Shown piece after piece: positions 37,752-46,334 of a stretch of 62,166 nucleotides of DNA. The translations under genes and the position numbers were made by a program. This stretch comes from Candidatus Poseidoniaceae archaeon (GTDB lineage: Archaea > Thermoplasmatota > Poseidoniia > Poseidoniales > Poseidoniaceae), in contig CASIBY010000004.1 in NCBI GenBank assembly GCA_949373095.1, positions 1 through 62,166 of the forward strand. Direction: 5' to 3'. How positions within the stretch are numbered: the stretch's first letter is position 1; every line of letters begins with the position of its first letter. A model generated the notes under the pieces. It worked only from the letters and a program-made list of their open reading frames with translations. It had not been told where the DNA came from and did not search any database.

Positions 37752-39446
37752 TCAACAACCTTCCCGCAAAGATGGATCATCAAGTTCAACAGAAACTTGA
37801 GGCTTCAACACCTCGTTTTGAATAAGTTTGGATTCAACTTTTTGTTCAATGACGATTTCAGACGAGACCTCAACTTGCGCCTCTTCAGGCAAGATCTTGT
37901 CTTTTGATTCTTCAATAGGATGTTCGCTAACCGGTTCCTCTTCGGCATTGTCAATCGACTTGCGCTCAACTCTGACCTCATCCATTTGCTTGGCCAATGT
38001 GTCAAGTTCCTGACGTTGCTCATCGATTTTCTTCTTTAGAATTTCATCTCTGGAGTAGAGTGTTTGGATTTTCGACTTTTGCGAATCGATTTTGCGCTTG
38101 AGCTGAGCCACTTCTCGGTCAACCTTTGACCCTACATCACGAATGAGACTCTCCATTGCTTGAATGCGTTGGAGTGCCGTTGCAAGACGTTCGGTTTCAC
38201 TGATTGAATGGAGATTCAACTTATCAAGGGTTTGGAGTTTAGCTTCCATGATGTCGTCAACATCACCCATAGCTACACGTTGCTGGTACAAGACGCCGGG
38301 CAAAATGAACGGAATTTCAGTCTTCCCCTTCTTGGTTTGAACAGCGCGCAATCGGTTTAGGAACTTGTGGTATCGAGCTTCCAAGTCTTCAGCAAGGTTG
38401 ACTTCACCATCAGCAGATTCAGCATCTCGGTTTTGGGCCTTCTTTTCGCTAATAAATACACCATGTTCCTTGCGAATAGGGTCAACGACCACTGCTACAC
38501 AACGGTTTTCGAATGAATGGGTTCGCAACCGACCAAAGGTGTCAACGTCAATTCCTGAAAGAAAAATACCAATGTCCGGATGGGTATGAATCCAACCGAT
38601 GACCCGCAGGTCTGGCGTGTGTGGCCCTCCGGCCTTTTCATTGGCATAATCACATGCAGCAGCAGCAATAGCACTGAACGAGCCATGAAATTCACAATAT
38701 CCAGAGGATGCTTGGTCTTGGCGAGGGAAAAATCCGCAAACTACAACGTTGTTACCATACGAATCAACGTGCCCGATCAAGAGCCCGCCCATTTCAAGGC
38801 GCCCACGCGGCTGAGTGAAAGCAGTGGTTTGTTCGATAATCTCCTTTGGCACAATGGCCTGATATGTTTCGGGACTGCGACGAAAAAGCTTCGTTCGTCC
38901 CTTGTTCTTGACAGAGCCACCGCCAGGGAGAGCCCTCATTTGGATACGGAACGACCGACCGACCATTCCGGCTGCCATTCGGCTGCTTACGACATTACCG
39001 TCGTTGTCCATTACCTCCATTGGCGTACCGTCTCTCGGTCCGCCAACCGCACGCTTGTACACTTGGATGAGCATCTCGCCTTCACCTGGTTGGGCATTAT
39101 GCCGCTCCCCGCTGGGAAGGATGAAAATTACTTCGCGCGGCTTAACCAATGGCTCGTCATCGTCCAAATCCCATGCGTCATCATCATCAAGATCGAGTCC
39201 CGGATGGTTTGCACCCCCAGCAACCTTGGCCACACCTACGTAGACGGTACTGTCGCGATGGTTTGCGACCGATTGGTTGGAGATGACCTTCCCCATTTGA
39301 TCGTACACGTCGAAGTCGCCTTCGGGTGAGAGCTTTTGGTCCTGAACGACCTGCTTCAGGGTTTGACTTGGCTTTGCCTCGATGCGTTGCTTTGCAGTTT
39401 GGTTGAGTGTATTTGCTACGGTTAGGGGGATCATTGTGTTCATCAT
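37752..39446 (-). CDS. Tandem ubiquitin-like domains fused to JAB/MPN (JAMM) metalloprotease with coiled-coil tail
   Basis: 564 aa from the ATG at 39446. This start has a GGAGATGA site with five bases spacing; the frame is open to 39497. Residues 1-78 are a ubiquitin-like beta-grasp domain ending STVYVGVAKVAGG. A poly-Asp linker (LDLDDDDAWDLDDDEP) leads to a second Ubl (about 104-177, REVIFILPSGERH to IQMRALPGGG). The JAB domain has the metal ligands in GRLEMGGLLIGH and WIHTHPDIGIFLSGID (E, HxH, S, D all present). A coiled coil (about 400-490) and acidic tail follow. Expected to cleave isopeptide or peptide bonds after Gly-Gly, so it may process Ubl precursors or remove conjugates. The first 328 bases with promoter are one of three identical repeats. 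Confidence 0.85.
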   Translation of the reverse strand: MMNTMIPLTVANTLNQTAKQRIEAKPSQTLKQVVQDQKLSPEGDFDVYDQMGKVISNQSVANHRDSTVYVGVAKVAGGANHPGLDLDDDDAWDLDDDEPLVKPREVIFILPSGERHNAQPGEGEMLIQVYKRAVGGPRDGTPMEVMDNDGNVVSSRMAAGMVGRSFRIQMRALPGGGSVKNKGRTKLFRRSPETYQAIVPKEIIEQTTAFTQPRGRLEMGGLLIGHVDSYGNNVVVCGFFPRQDQASSGYCEFHGSFSAIAAAACDYANEKAGGPHTPDLRVIGWIHTHPDIGIFLSGIDVDTFGRLRTHSFENRCVAVVVDPIRKEHGVFISEKKAQNRDAESADGEVNLAEDLEARYHKFLNRLRAVQTKKGKTEIPFILPGVLYQQRVAMGDVDDIMEAKLQTLDKLNLHSISETERLATALQRIQAMESLIRDVGSKVDREVAQLKRKIDSQKSKIQTLYSRDEILKKKIDEQRQELDTLAKQMDEVRVERKSIDNAEEEPVSEHPIEESKDKILPEEAQVEVSSEIVIEQKVESKLIQNEVLKPQVSVELDDPSLREGC

Positions 39447-39540
39447 ATTCTTCATCTCCAATTTTTTTCTTGTTTGATTACGTTCGTGCGCTCTCATCTA
39501 CAACGTGGTTCGTTGAGTTTGTTTTCTGTCATTATTGACA
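39213..39540 (-). repeat. 328-bp repeat, copy 1: promoter, leader and ubiquitin-like domain
   Basis: Encodes the first 95 codons of the open frame at 39497 plus 43 bases of upstream DNA including the palindrome. It is identical to copies 2 and 3 except for one upstream base (GAG here, GAT in the others) and the outermost base of copy 2. Identity extends through synonymous positions and non-coding DNA and stops abruptly after the Gly-Gly codons. Confidence 0.95.
39527..39540 (-). promoter_or_regulatory. Palindrome upstream of Ubl-JAMM gene
   Basis: TGTCAATAATGACA on the minus strand, a perfect 5-4-5 inverted repeat with an AT-only centre. It sits 80 bases before the chosen ATG, leaving room for an initiator about 25 bases downstream and a leader with a ribosome site. 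Could be an operator or a composite TATA/factor site. Confidence 0.65.
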
Positions 39541-39543
39541 GAT

Positions 39544-40236
39544 TCACAATACATAGGCATCCTCCCCTTCATTGTAATGTTCTGGACGAACTGTGAGCGT
39601 CGTTCCAAAAAAAGAAGATACCTTTTGTTGTTGGGATACTCTTCTTCGACCTTTCTTCAACACAAGACGTGTTCCGTCTCTCGGTTGATATCCCGTTCGT
39701 GCAAACAATTCTTCAAAGGTTTCATCTTCATTTACGTCGTCTATCAAAACTGAAGGATTCCAGATGAAGTCAAGCGTGAGAGGCGGTGGGGTGAGGCTGA
39801 CCCATTCAATGTGAACTCCCGAAATACATGTTAGGTGAGAACCATCATCTTTCTCAATAAGAACTTCACCCTGGATGTTTTCTTCCTCAAACAAGTAATC
39901 CTCGATACTCTTGATGTATTGATTAAATGTGATTGAAACGCTGAGTTCTCGCTTCTTTTGGGAAATTTCAATAAACGATTCTGAGAGGTCACAATTTAGG
40001 ATATATCGTTTACGGAATTTAACATCAATACTGTTTTTCCCAGCCTTTGCAGCATCCTTGATTTTCTTGTCAAAACGATGAGCTTTCATCAACTTAGAAA
40101 TCTTATTCTTGAGTTCTCTCTGAGCGATACTCTGTAATTTCAAACGAGATTGTTCGCGTTTCTCTTGCTCTCTCTTGATGATGTCGACCAAGCCTTTCTT
40201 TTTTAGATGAATACTAGGGAAAGCGATCTCATTCAT
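39544..40236 (-). CDS. Protein with C-terminal ubiquitin-like (UBX-like?) domain, no Gly-Gly
   Basis: 230 aa. The start ATG overlaps the stop of the E1-like gene (ATGA) behind a GGAGGTG site, so the two are coupled. The N-terminal third is a charged helix (IIKREQEKREQSRLKLQ, RFDKKIKDAAKAGKNS). Residues about 60-150 are beta-rich. Residues about 153-225 look like a beta-grasp domain: TLDFIWNPSVLIDDVNEDET, FEELFARTGYQPRDGTRLVL and SSFFGTTLTVRPE. It ends YNEGEDAYVL, without the GG needed for conjugation. A non-conjugated Ubl domain in an operon with a Cdc48-like ATPase suggests an adaptor role analogous to UBX proteins (inference). No known family recognised. Confidence 0.55.
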   Translation of the reverse strand: MNEIAFPSIHLKKKGLVDIIKREQEKREQSRLKLQSIAQRELKNKISKLMKAHRFDKKIKDAAKAGKNSIDVKFRKRYILNCDLSESFIEISQKKRELSVSITFNQYIKSIEDYLFEEENIQGEVLIEKDDGSHLTCISGVHIEWVSLTPPPLTLDFIWNPSVLIDDVNEDETFEELFARTGYQPRDGTRLVLKKGRRRVSQQQKVSSFFGTTLTVRPEHYNEGEDAYVL

Positions 40237-41735
40237 AGTGACACCTCCACATCAGGCCAAAGTGCTCGTTCCAAACGCCCAACCTGGGCTGTTCGATCCA
40301 ATCTACCATCGGAATGTACGAGATGAAATTCATTCTCGAAGGCATTCCAGTAGACCGATTTAACGACAGAAGTTTGATGCTTTGAGAGACGTTGAATCGC
40401 TGATAGAGCTTGGAAGGCCCCAACGAGTGCATTCGTGAGAACCATTGATGACTGTGGGACTTCACCGTCTTCTTGGCAAGAACTTACCTTGCGGTCTTGA
40501 GCGATTGATTCTCCATAGAGTTCGACCAGTGATGATGACGAAAATTCTCTAAACTCACCGGAATAATTTGCAATTCCTCCATTAGAATAGGGAAGACCTC
40601 GTTGGGCGGCAATCAAATCAGCCAAAACTCGTGGACGCATGGCATCTAGGCAACCCAGTACAAGGTCGGTTTTATTGAGATGTTCAAACACTTCTGAGGC
40701 GTCCAAAACATCAGTAACTTCACTGCCAGAATCAATCGGCTCATCGAAAAATTCATCCAAATCGGCTCCGTCATCACACGCCTCAACCTCATGAACCATC
40801 GAATCTATCAATTCATAGACGATGTCAACCTTTGAGCCTTCAAGCCGTTGGGCAAGCCAGCGACGGGTTGCTTCAATTTTAGGCAGCCCAATATCGGCTT
40901 CGGTGAAAATGACTTGTCGGTTCAAATTATGCCTCTCTACTTCCATGTCCTTGTCAAAAATCAAGAACGAGACGTGCTGTTCCTTTGAACGACGCAATCC
41001 TTCAACAAGCGTGTGCAAACACCATGTGCCAAGACCTCCAGCTCCAACAACCGTCAAGTGACCTTCAAGCCTTGGAGATACGGAAGGCAATTCAAATTCC
41101 AAACATGGAAATTTGGGGAATTGGGATTCATTGAGTGCTCGGATTTCGAGAGCATCCCGCAGTTGAATTGCAATAGGGTCTTCATCGTCCAAACGAAGGA
41201 GGACTCTCCTGTGAGCACTACCATCGTTCGTCTCACGGACATTTTGATGAGTGAGGTGACCCTTCAATCCAAATTCAAGTTGCGAGATATTCGTATGCTG
41301 TGAGTTTTCATTCACCCTTACGTTCACTGAAACTGAAACCTTCGGGATTTCGACCGGCGTATATGCCTGTGAACGCCGAAGGATTTCACTCCAAACCATG
41401 CAGGCTGCAATGGTGGCGATTGAGGGCTCATAAACAGGGTCAACCGCTGAAGCAGAGACTCTTCCATCCAAATAGATTCCATGCGTGTCGTAGGTCACTG
41501 CAATCTTATTCGGGTTAATTTCAATGTCAACTGCTTTTTGACCACTCCAACTCACACTGTAAGAAGCCTCTGGTGGAGTCACTGGAAATGTATCAACACC
41601 AAGATGCTCTCCTAGACACACCATTGCATCCTTGAACGGCTCCGGCATTGCGTCCTCACTGGCTAGGTGAACTCGAAGTCCTTGGACTACCGATTGACGA
41701 ATCAGTCCACGTTGGCGGGAAAATCTATCACTCAT
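40233..41735 (-). CDS. E1-like ThiF-family Ubl-activating enzyme with degenerate N-terminal half
   Basis: 500 aa from the ATG at 41735, which overlaps the stop of the AAA ATPase gene. It opens RFSRQRGLIRQSVVQGLRV, the entry sequence of a ThiF fold, but no nucleotide-binding glycine loop follows in the first 220 residues. The active adenylation domain begins near residue 226: LTVVGAGGLGTWCLHTLVEG, IFDKDMEVERHNLNRQVIF (the D-x-D...NLNRQ element), GLPKIEAT (Lys that contacts ATP) and LVLGCLDAMRPRV. A candidate catalytic Cys is in SSCQEDGEVPQSS. Would adenylate the Gly-Gly terminus of the Ubl and form a thioester. Second of two E1-like genes in the locus. Confidence 0.8.
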   Translation of the reverse strand: MSDRFSRQRGLIRQSVVQGLRVHLASEDAMPEPFKDAMVCLGEHLGVDTFPVTPPEASYSVSWSGQKAVDIEINPNKIAVTYDTHGIYLDGRVSASAVDPVYEPSIATIAACMVWSEILRRSQAYTPVEIPKVSVSVNVRVNENSQHTNISQLEFGLKGHLTHQNVRETNDGSAHRRVLLRLDDEDPIAIQLRDALEIRALNESQFPKFPCLEFELPSVSPRLEGHLTVVGAGGLGTWCLHTLVEGLRRSKEQHVSFLIFDKDMEVERHNLNRQVIFTEADIGLPKIEATRRWLAQRLEGSKVDIVYELIDSMVHEVEACDDGADLDEFFDEPIDSGSEVTDVLDASEVFEHLNKTDLVLGCLDAMRPRVLADLIAAQRGLPYSNGGIANYSGEFREFSSSSLVELYGESIAQDRKVSSCQEDGEVPQSSMVLTNALVGAFQALSAIQRLSKHQTSVVKSVYWNAFENEFHLVHSDGRLDRTAQVGRLERALWPDVEVSL

Positions 41736-43891
41736 GGAATCACCCAATCATCATCATCATCATCATTCCAGTCCTTTTGTTCGGGAAGTTCATTTGCATA
41801 ACCTGCAAACAAATGAGGGCTGCTCGCAAGGGCTGCGATCATGTCTCTCTCTTCTAGGGATGCATCGGATTCTCCATGTCCAATGGACCGAGAAACTGCA
41901 TAACGCTTGGCGGTGTTGATAAGGCCGAAGAGGTCTGCCCCTGTAGCCTCATCAACCATTCTGTTGATCAAAACAGCCCACTGGTCTTCAGTAATTGAAG
42001 AAAGGCATTCCTTTACTTCGTTCTCAAAGAAACGCTTGAATGCGTTCTTTGGAAGGGGCCCAACATGGATGGCACGCTCAAAGCGGCCAGGGCGCAAAAA
42101 GGCACGATCAACCAATTCAATTTGGTTCGTAGAAGCCATGAGGTAGATGTCCTCGTTGTTTCCGAGCCCATCCATGATGGACAGCAATTGAGCGACAACC
42201 GAGTTTGAATGGGAGGATCCTTCCCCGCCGTCCCTTTGTCGTCCAAGAGCATCAAATTCATCGAAAAAGATGACAACCGGGGCTGCTTCTTGAGCAGCTT
42301 GGAACAATTCTCTGACAGCGCGTTCAGATTCACCGACCCACTTTGACAGCAACTCGGGGCCCGAAACCGCCATAAATTGAACCTCAGATAGGCTTGCAGC
42401 AGCCTTGCCCAGCATTGTTTTACCAGTACCAGGTGGCCCGTGCAAAATAACACCGCCATTGCAGTTCAATCCCATTGCAGCAAACTTTTCTTTGTGAAGA
42501 ATTGGCAGTACCAAATGCTCTCGCAACTCTTGCTTCGCTTGTTCATGTCCAATGACTTGGTCCATGTCATGGTATCCCATGTTTGCAGGTCGTCGGTTTT
42601 CCAACTGATACGGCGTTGCTCGGACCATCGCGTCTGAAAAGTCTTCATCTAGGATTTCCAACTCTGAAAGTTCCTCATCACTGAGAGGTTCTTGCTGCTT
42701 CAAACGCTCTCCAAACACGCGTCGCATGGCAACCACGGCTGCATGTCGGCAAAGGTTGGCAAGGTCTGCTCCGGTAAATCCGTTGGTCTTTCTCGCCCAA
42801 TCTTCCAAAGCGAACTCAGCTTCTAGGGGCATTGAAGAGGAATGAATTGTCAAAATTTGTTCACGGCCTGAGATGTCGGGATAAGGAACGTGGATTCTTC
42901 GGTCAAAACGACCCGCTCTTAGAAGTGCTCCGTCGATGGAATCCATCATGTTTGTAGAACCTACAACTAGAACCTGTCCCCGATCCTCGAATCCATCCAA
43001 TTCAGTGAGCAATTGCGTCAAGATGCGCTTTTCAAGTTGGCCCTTTCCATCCTTACGAGACCCCGAGATAGCATCTATTTCATCAATATAAATCACCGAT
43101 GGGGCCTCTTTCTTGGCTTGAGCAAACACTTCTCTGAGTTTCTTTTCAGATTCTCCATAATTTGCTGAGAACAATTCGGGCCCGTTGATTGAGATAAAAT
43201 TACATTGCGCCTCTCGTGCTAGGGCCTTAGCAAGGAGGGTTTTACCAACGCCAGGTGGCCCGTACAACAAAATACCCTTTGGTGGGTCTTGCCCAGCCTT
43301 TTGATACACTTCAGGATGAACAAGCGGAACAATTGCAATTTCCTTAACTTCTTCGATGGTTTCGTCGAGACCTCCAATGTCCTCAAAGGAAACACTCGGA
43401 ATATTCTCCCCATTACGGCGAACAGGGGTTGATTTAATCACAACACGCGTGTTTGAAACCAACCAACCATGAGCGGGCTTAATGCCAGAAGCACAGACTT
43501 CAATCTGTTCTCCGTTCACAGTGGCGACAAAACGATCGCCCTTTGACACGTACACTTCTCCAAGAAGTTTGACTGCTCGTTGTAGGTCCTCCTCATCAAT
43601 TCCATGCTTGAGGGGTTGAAACCTAATCTTCTGAATGACTTGAGCATCCACCGGTGCAAGGGATACAACATCTCCTTCGGCGACATCAGCGTTAATTCGC
43701 ATTGTAGCTCCCATCAACATATGACCGGATTCGACCTCATCAGAGATCACCAATTGGGCAACGGTCTTCTTAGAACCGCTCAGCATTACTGGCGAGCCAG
43801 CGTGAAATCTTCCTTGCGCACTATCTTCATAACAGATAGCAATCTTGTTCTCTCCAACTTCGGCTGTTGCTTGACATGTAAATTCCATCAT
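41732..43891 (-). CDS. Cdc48/p97-type double AAA+ ATPase
   Basis: 719 aa. A double-psi-barrel-like N-domain (about 1-165) is followed by D1 with Walker A GPPGVGKT, Walker B YIDEIDAI and arginine fingers in ALLRAGRFDRRIH, then D2 with GPPGTGKT, FFDEFDAL and AFLRPGRFERAIH. The acidic terminus NDDDDDDWVIP mirrors the acidic tail of Cdc48/VAT that recruits partners. Unfolds or extracts protein substrates in the cytoplasm, in eukaryotes mostly ubiquitinated ones. It differs from a housekeeping VAT in its D1/D2 linker (EEELSELEILDEDFSDAMVR-type). First gene of an operon with an E1 and the Ubl-like adaptor, which makes a Ubl-directed unfoldase likely. Confidence 0.92.
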   Translation of the reverse strand: MMEFTCQATAEVGENKIAICYEDSAQGRFHAGSPVMLSGSKKTVAQLVISDEVESGHMLMGATMRINADVAEGDVVSLAPVDAQVIQKIRFQPLKHGIDEEDLQRAVKLLGEVYVSKGDRFVATVNGEQIEVCASGIKPAHGWLVSNTRVVIKSTPVRRNGENIPSVSFEDIGGLDETIEEVKEIAIVPLVHPEVYQKAGQDPPKGILLYGPPGVGKTLLAKALAREAQCNFISINGPELFSANYGESEKKLREVFAQAKKEAPSVIYIDEIDAISGSRKDGKGQLEKRILTQLLTELDGFEDRGQVLVVGSTNMMDSIDGALLRAGRFDRRIHVPYPDISGREQILTIHSSSMPLEAEFALEDWARKTNGFTGADLANLCRHAAVVAMRRVFGERLKQQEPLSDEELSELEILDEDFSDAMVRATPYQLENRRPANMGYHDMDQVIGHEQAKQELREHLVLPILHKEKFAAMGLNCNGGVILHGPPGTGKTMLGKAAASLSEVQFMAVSGPELLSKWVGESERAVRELFQAAQEAAPVVIFFDEFDALGRQRDGGEGSSHSNSVVAQLLSIMDGLGNNEDIYLMASTNQIELVDRAFLRPGRFERAIHVGPLPKNAFKRFFENEVKECLSSITEDQWAVLINRMVDEATGADLFGLINTAKRYAVSRSIGHGESDASLEERDMIAALASSPHLFAGYANELPEQKDWNDDDDDDWVIP

Positions 43892-43935
43892 TTCAATCTC
43901 CTCATCTAGTACCCGTCGTTCATTCCTCTTTTTTC

Positions 43936-43949
43936 TGTCAAATATGACG
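43936..43949 (-). promoter_or_regulatory. Palindrome upstream of AAA ATPase operon
   Basis: CGTCATATTTGACA on the minus strand, matching the locus palindrome at the conserved arms (TCA...TGACA). It lies 44 bases before the ATG at 43891 and includes the stop codon of the upstream E1-like gene. This implies that the operon has its own promoter inside the end of the preceding gene. Confidence 0.55.
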
Positions 43950-45494
43950 CAAACATGGTTCGTTAAACCAAGGTGGCTTTGAATTCACTTGAATTCGCTC
44001 AACTGCGCCTTTATGCCACTGCAAGCGAGGCGCTGACTGTTCGGTCAGTTCTGATGCTTCAATGAGGCCAAGTGCCGCCATCATCGCACCAGCCCAGGCT
44101 GTTGTAGTAGCAATGGAAGCAATTGGTCGTGCACCTTCTTCAGTACAGGAGATGACCTCGGATTCATACGCGGAATCCCGCCCATAACGACAGACCATAC
44201 AACCTTCTGAAGCATTCAAACGTTCTACAATAGCATGAACAGATTCACTTCCGCCGTTGATCATTGTTGCTTTGAAGTTCAAAGCTGCTTCATTTAGAAG
44301 AGTACGAGCGCGCATGTTATCGAGGCAACCAAAATACAGTGAACTGGATGTGAGGGCATCGGTAAGATAACTGCCAGGGCCATCTTCGTCAAGGTCAAAG
44401 ATAAGCTCGTCACTTTCGTCATCCTCTTCGACGTTCAAATGCCCAGGCAAAAGGTGTTCTTCGTGAGCTACGATGGTGATGTTAGCATTGAGTTCTTTGA
44501 GCTGTTGCTCTGCAACGGTGGCTTTTGCTTGTCCTACGTGTGTTTCGTTGTAGAGTACTTGTCGATTCAAGTTATGCTGTTCAATGGAAAGATCGCCGTC
44601 AACAATATGAAGAGTTCCAGAAGGCATTTGTTGTGCCAGCAATGGTGCTGCCCAACTACCCAAGCCTCCAACACCCAACATCACAGCATCGACTGGCAAG
44701 ACTGAGGTCAATCCATCCAACTCGGTTGGCATCGAATTCCAATCTATCAATCCAACATTGTGATGCAAATCAACTTGCTTTTGTTGATGTTCCTTCTTGA
44801 TGTTGATAAATTGGTATGGATTTCCTGGCATCGGATAAGGAACTCTCACACGCGCAAGAGTTGCAAGTCCATCGCTTGTTGGCTGATAGGACATTGGAAT
44901 TCCGTTCATTCCAGCAACATATTCTGCCGCCATGCTGGTGTCAGTTGTTTCAATGCGGCATGTTACAGTGAACCAAGCATCGCTAACCGAAATTTGATTC
45001 TTTGCCCCAATGTAGGTTAGCATTGTTTCAACCAACGCTGAAGCACAAGCAATGCGAAGTGACGGAGTCAATGGATGGCTCTCGTGTTCGAATTGTCCCT
45101 TGGCGATTGGTTCATTTGAAATCAATGCCCGAGGACCCCATGAACGGCCATACAGGTTGGCTGCATGTTCTGAACTACCGTTCAGTGAAAGATGAATGTC
45201 CCATTCATCACTGTCTGCACAATCCACGACCACATACTTGTTTTCGGAAGTTGTAACGAGTTCAGAGAATGTTGCTGACTTTGGAAAGGCAAGCTTCCAG
45301 AATACAGATGTTGGGGCCTTATGATGTTCACAAAGAATTCCGATACGCCCCTTTCCTCCTGCAATTCCTAGTTGTTGAAACAGCACAATCAAATCTGCAA
45401 TTCCTTCATTTGAACCTGAAACAAGGACATTGAGTGACTGGAGGCGTTCTTGGTCAACCAAGCCAAGTTGTCGGAAAAAACGGTTCTGCATCAT
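43938..45494 (-). CDS. Two-domain E1-like Ubl-activating enzyme (inactive N-half, active C-half)
   Basis: 518 aa, with a GGGAGGT site; the ATG directly follows the stop of the upstream Ubl-E2 gene. The N-half opens RFFRQLGLVDQERLQSLNVLVSGSNEGIADLI, a ThiF Rossmann start in which the glycine loop is altered (GSNEGI). It lacks the ATP and metal residues, like the inactive adenylation domain of eukaryotic UBA1/AOS1. The C-half, from about residue 265, is intact: VMLGVGGLGSWAAPLLA, IVDGDLSIEQHNLNRQVLY, GQAKATVAE, YFGCLDNMRARTLL, a CMVC pair possibly for Zn and the likely catalytic Cys in VISCTEEGARPIAS. Expected to activate the Ubl encoded in the gene just before it. Confidence 0.83.
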   Translation of the reverse strand: MMQNRFFRQLGLVDQERLQSLNVLVSGSNEGIADLIVLFQQLGIAGGKGRIGILCEHHKAPTSVFWKLAFPKSATFSELVTTSENKYVVVDCADSDEWDIHLSLNGSSEHAANLYGRSWGPRALISNEPIAKGQFEHESHPLTPSLRIACASALVETMLTYIGAKNQISVSDAWFTVTCRIETTDTSMAAEYVAGMNGIPMSYQPTSDGLATLARVRVPYPMPGNPYQFINIKKEHQQKQVDLHHNVGLIDWNSMPTELDGLTSVLPVDAVMLGVGGLGSWAAPLLAQQMPSGTLHIVDGDLSIEQHNLNRQVLYNETHVGQAKATVAEQQLKELNANITIVAHEEHLLPGHLNVEEDDESDELIFDLDEDGPGSYLTDALTSSSLYFGCLDNMRARTLLNEAALNFKATMINGGSESVHAIVERLNASEGCMVCRYGRDSAYESEVISCTEEGARPIASIATTTAWAGAMMAALGLIEASELTEQSAPRLQWHKGAVERIQVNSKPPWFNEPCLRHI

Positions 45495-46178
45495 TCAGAC
45501 CTCCCTTGCATAATCATCTGGATTTGGATGCTTCAATACATGAATAAGATGGTCGAGAAAGACTCCAAACTTCATGAGGCGGTCGCAGGGATTATCCTGC
45601 CATTCCGCTGCCCATTGGTCTCGGAACGAATCTCCAGTACAAACAGCACTGAGTTCCCTGTTTGGAGCAATAGCAAAAACTTGGCTAGGATAGATGTTTG
45701 AGTGTTGAATCTCTGAAGACTTCGGAGAGAGAACGTAGGCGGATGGAAGAGCCGGAAGCGAACGAAGGTCAATCAGCACAGTGTATTCGATCGTTGACGT
45801 GTCCCAGTGTGACTTAACACCTGGAATGGGCAATACAAGTGCCCCAACATGTGCTTCAGAGGAATACTTCGTGATGTGACGAATGCGAGGAAATTCAATT
45901 GTTTTCAACTGCTTAAATTCTTGGGGAGAAATACCTCCAATTGCACCCCCAGCAACCTTGGCCACACCTACGTAGACGGTACTGTCGCGATGGTTTGCGA
46001 CCGATTGGTTGGAGATGACCTTCCCCATTTGATCGTACACGTCGAAGTCGCCTTCGGGTGAGAGCTTTTGGTCCTGAACGACCTGCTTCAGGGTTTGACT
46101 TGGCTTTGCCTCGATGCGTTGCTTTGCAGTTTGGTTGAGTGTATTTGCTACGGTTAGGGGGATCATTGTGTTCATCAT
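45495..46178 (-). CDS. Ubiquitin-like domain fused to E2-like (UBC fold) domain, copy a
   Basis: 227 aa from the ATG at 46178 (GGAGATGA site). Residues 1-78 are identical to the Ubl of the JAMM protein and end VAKVAGG followed by Ala, as in a cleavable precursor. The rest has the order of a ubiquitin-conjugating fold: helix, strands (AHVGALVLPIPG, IEYTVLIDLRS), LPSAYVLSP, then IQHSNIYPS in the position of the HPN motif, the candidate active Cys in LSAVCTGDSFRDQW, and a closing helix FGVFLDHLIHVLKHPNP. Similarity to canonical E2 is structural rather than obvious. Translationally coupled to the E1-like gene that follows, which supports an E1-E2 pair. Confidence 0.7.
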   Translation of the reverse strand: MMNTMIPLTVANTLNQTAKQRIEAKPSQTLKQVVQDQKLSPEGDFDVYDQMGKVISNQSVANHRDSTVYVGVAKVAGGAIGGISPQEFKQLKTIEFPRIRHITKYSSEAHVGALVLPIPGVKSHWDTSTIEYTVLIDLRSLPALPSAYVLSPKSSEIQHSNIYPSQVFAIAPNRELSAVCTGDSFRDQWAAEWQDNPCDRLMKFGVFLDHLIHVLKHPNPDDYAREV

Positions 46179-46271
46179 ATTCTTCATCTCCAATTTTTTT
46201 CTTGTTTGATTACGTTCGTGCGCTCTCATCTACAACGTGGTTCGTTGATTTTGTTTTCTGTCATTATTGAC
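45945..46271 (-). repeat. 328-bp repeat, copy 2
   Basis: Second copy of the promoter/leader/Ubl repeat, at the head of the Ubl-E2 copy a gene. Identical to copy 3 throughout except that its palindrome ends in CG rather than CA at the outer base. Differs from copy 1 at one more upstream base. Confidence 0.95.
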
Positions 46272-46272
46272 G
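46259..46272 (-). promoter_or_regulatory. Palindrome upstream of Ubl-E2 copy a
   Basis: CGTCAATAATGACA on the minus strand, one mismatch from the perfect palindrome of the other two repeat copies. Same 80-base distance to the chosen ATG. Confidence 0.6.
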
Positions 46273-46334
46273 TATTTACAAATCCGTTAATGTCCTCAAG
46301 TATGAGCCCCACCACGCACATTATCCTCACCTCA

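Noticed and set aside
39447-39497. Translation start of the Ubl fusions at MRAHERNQ (39497, and the same at 46229 and 48126)
   Set aside because: No ribosome site before it, while GGAGATGA with five bases spacing precedes the ATG 17 codons further in. The same leader pattern starts the basic protein and tfb. Starting there gives a Ubl of ubiquitin size.
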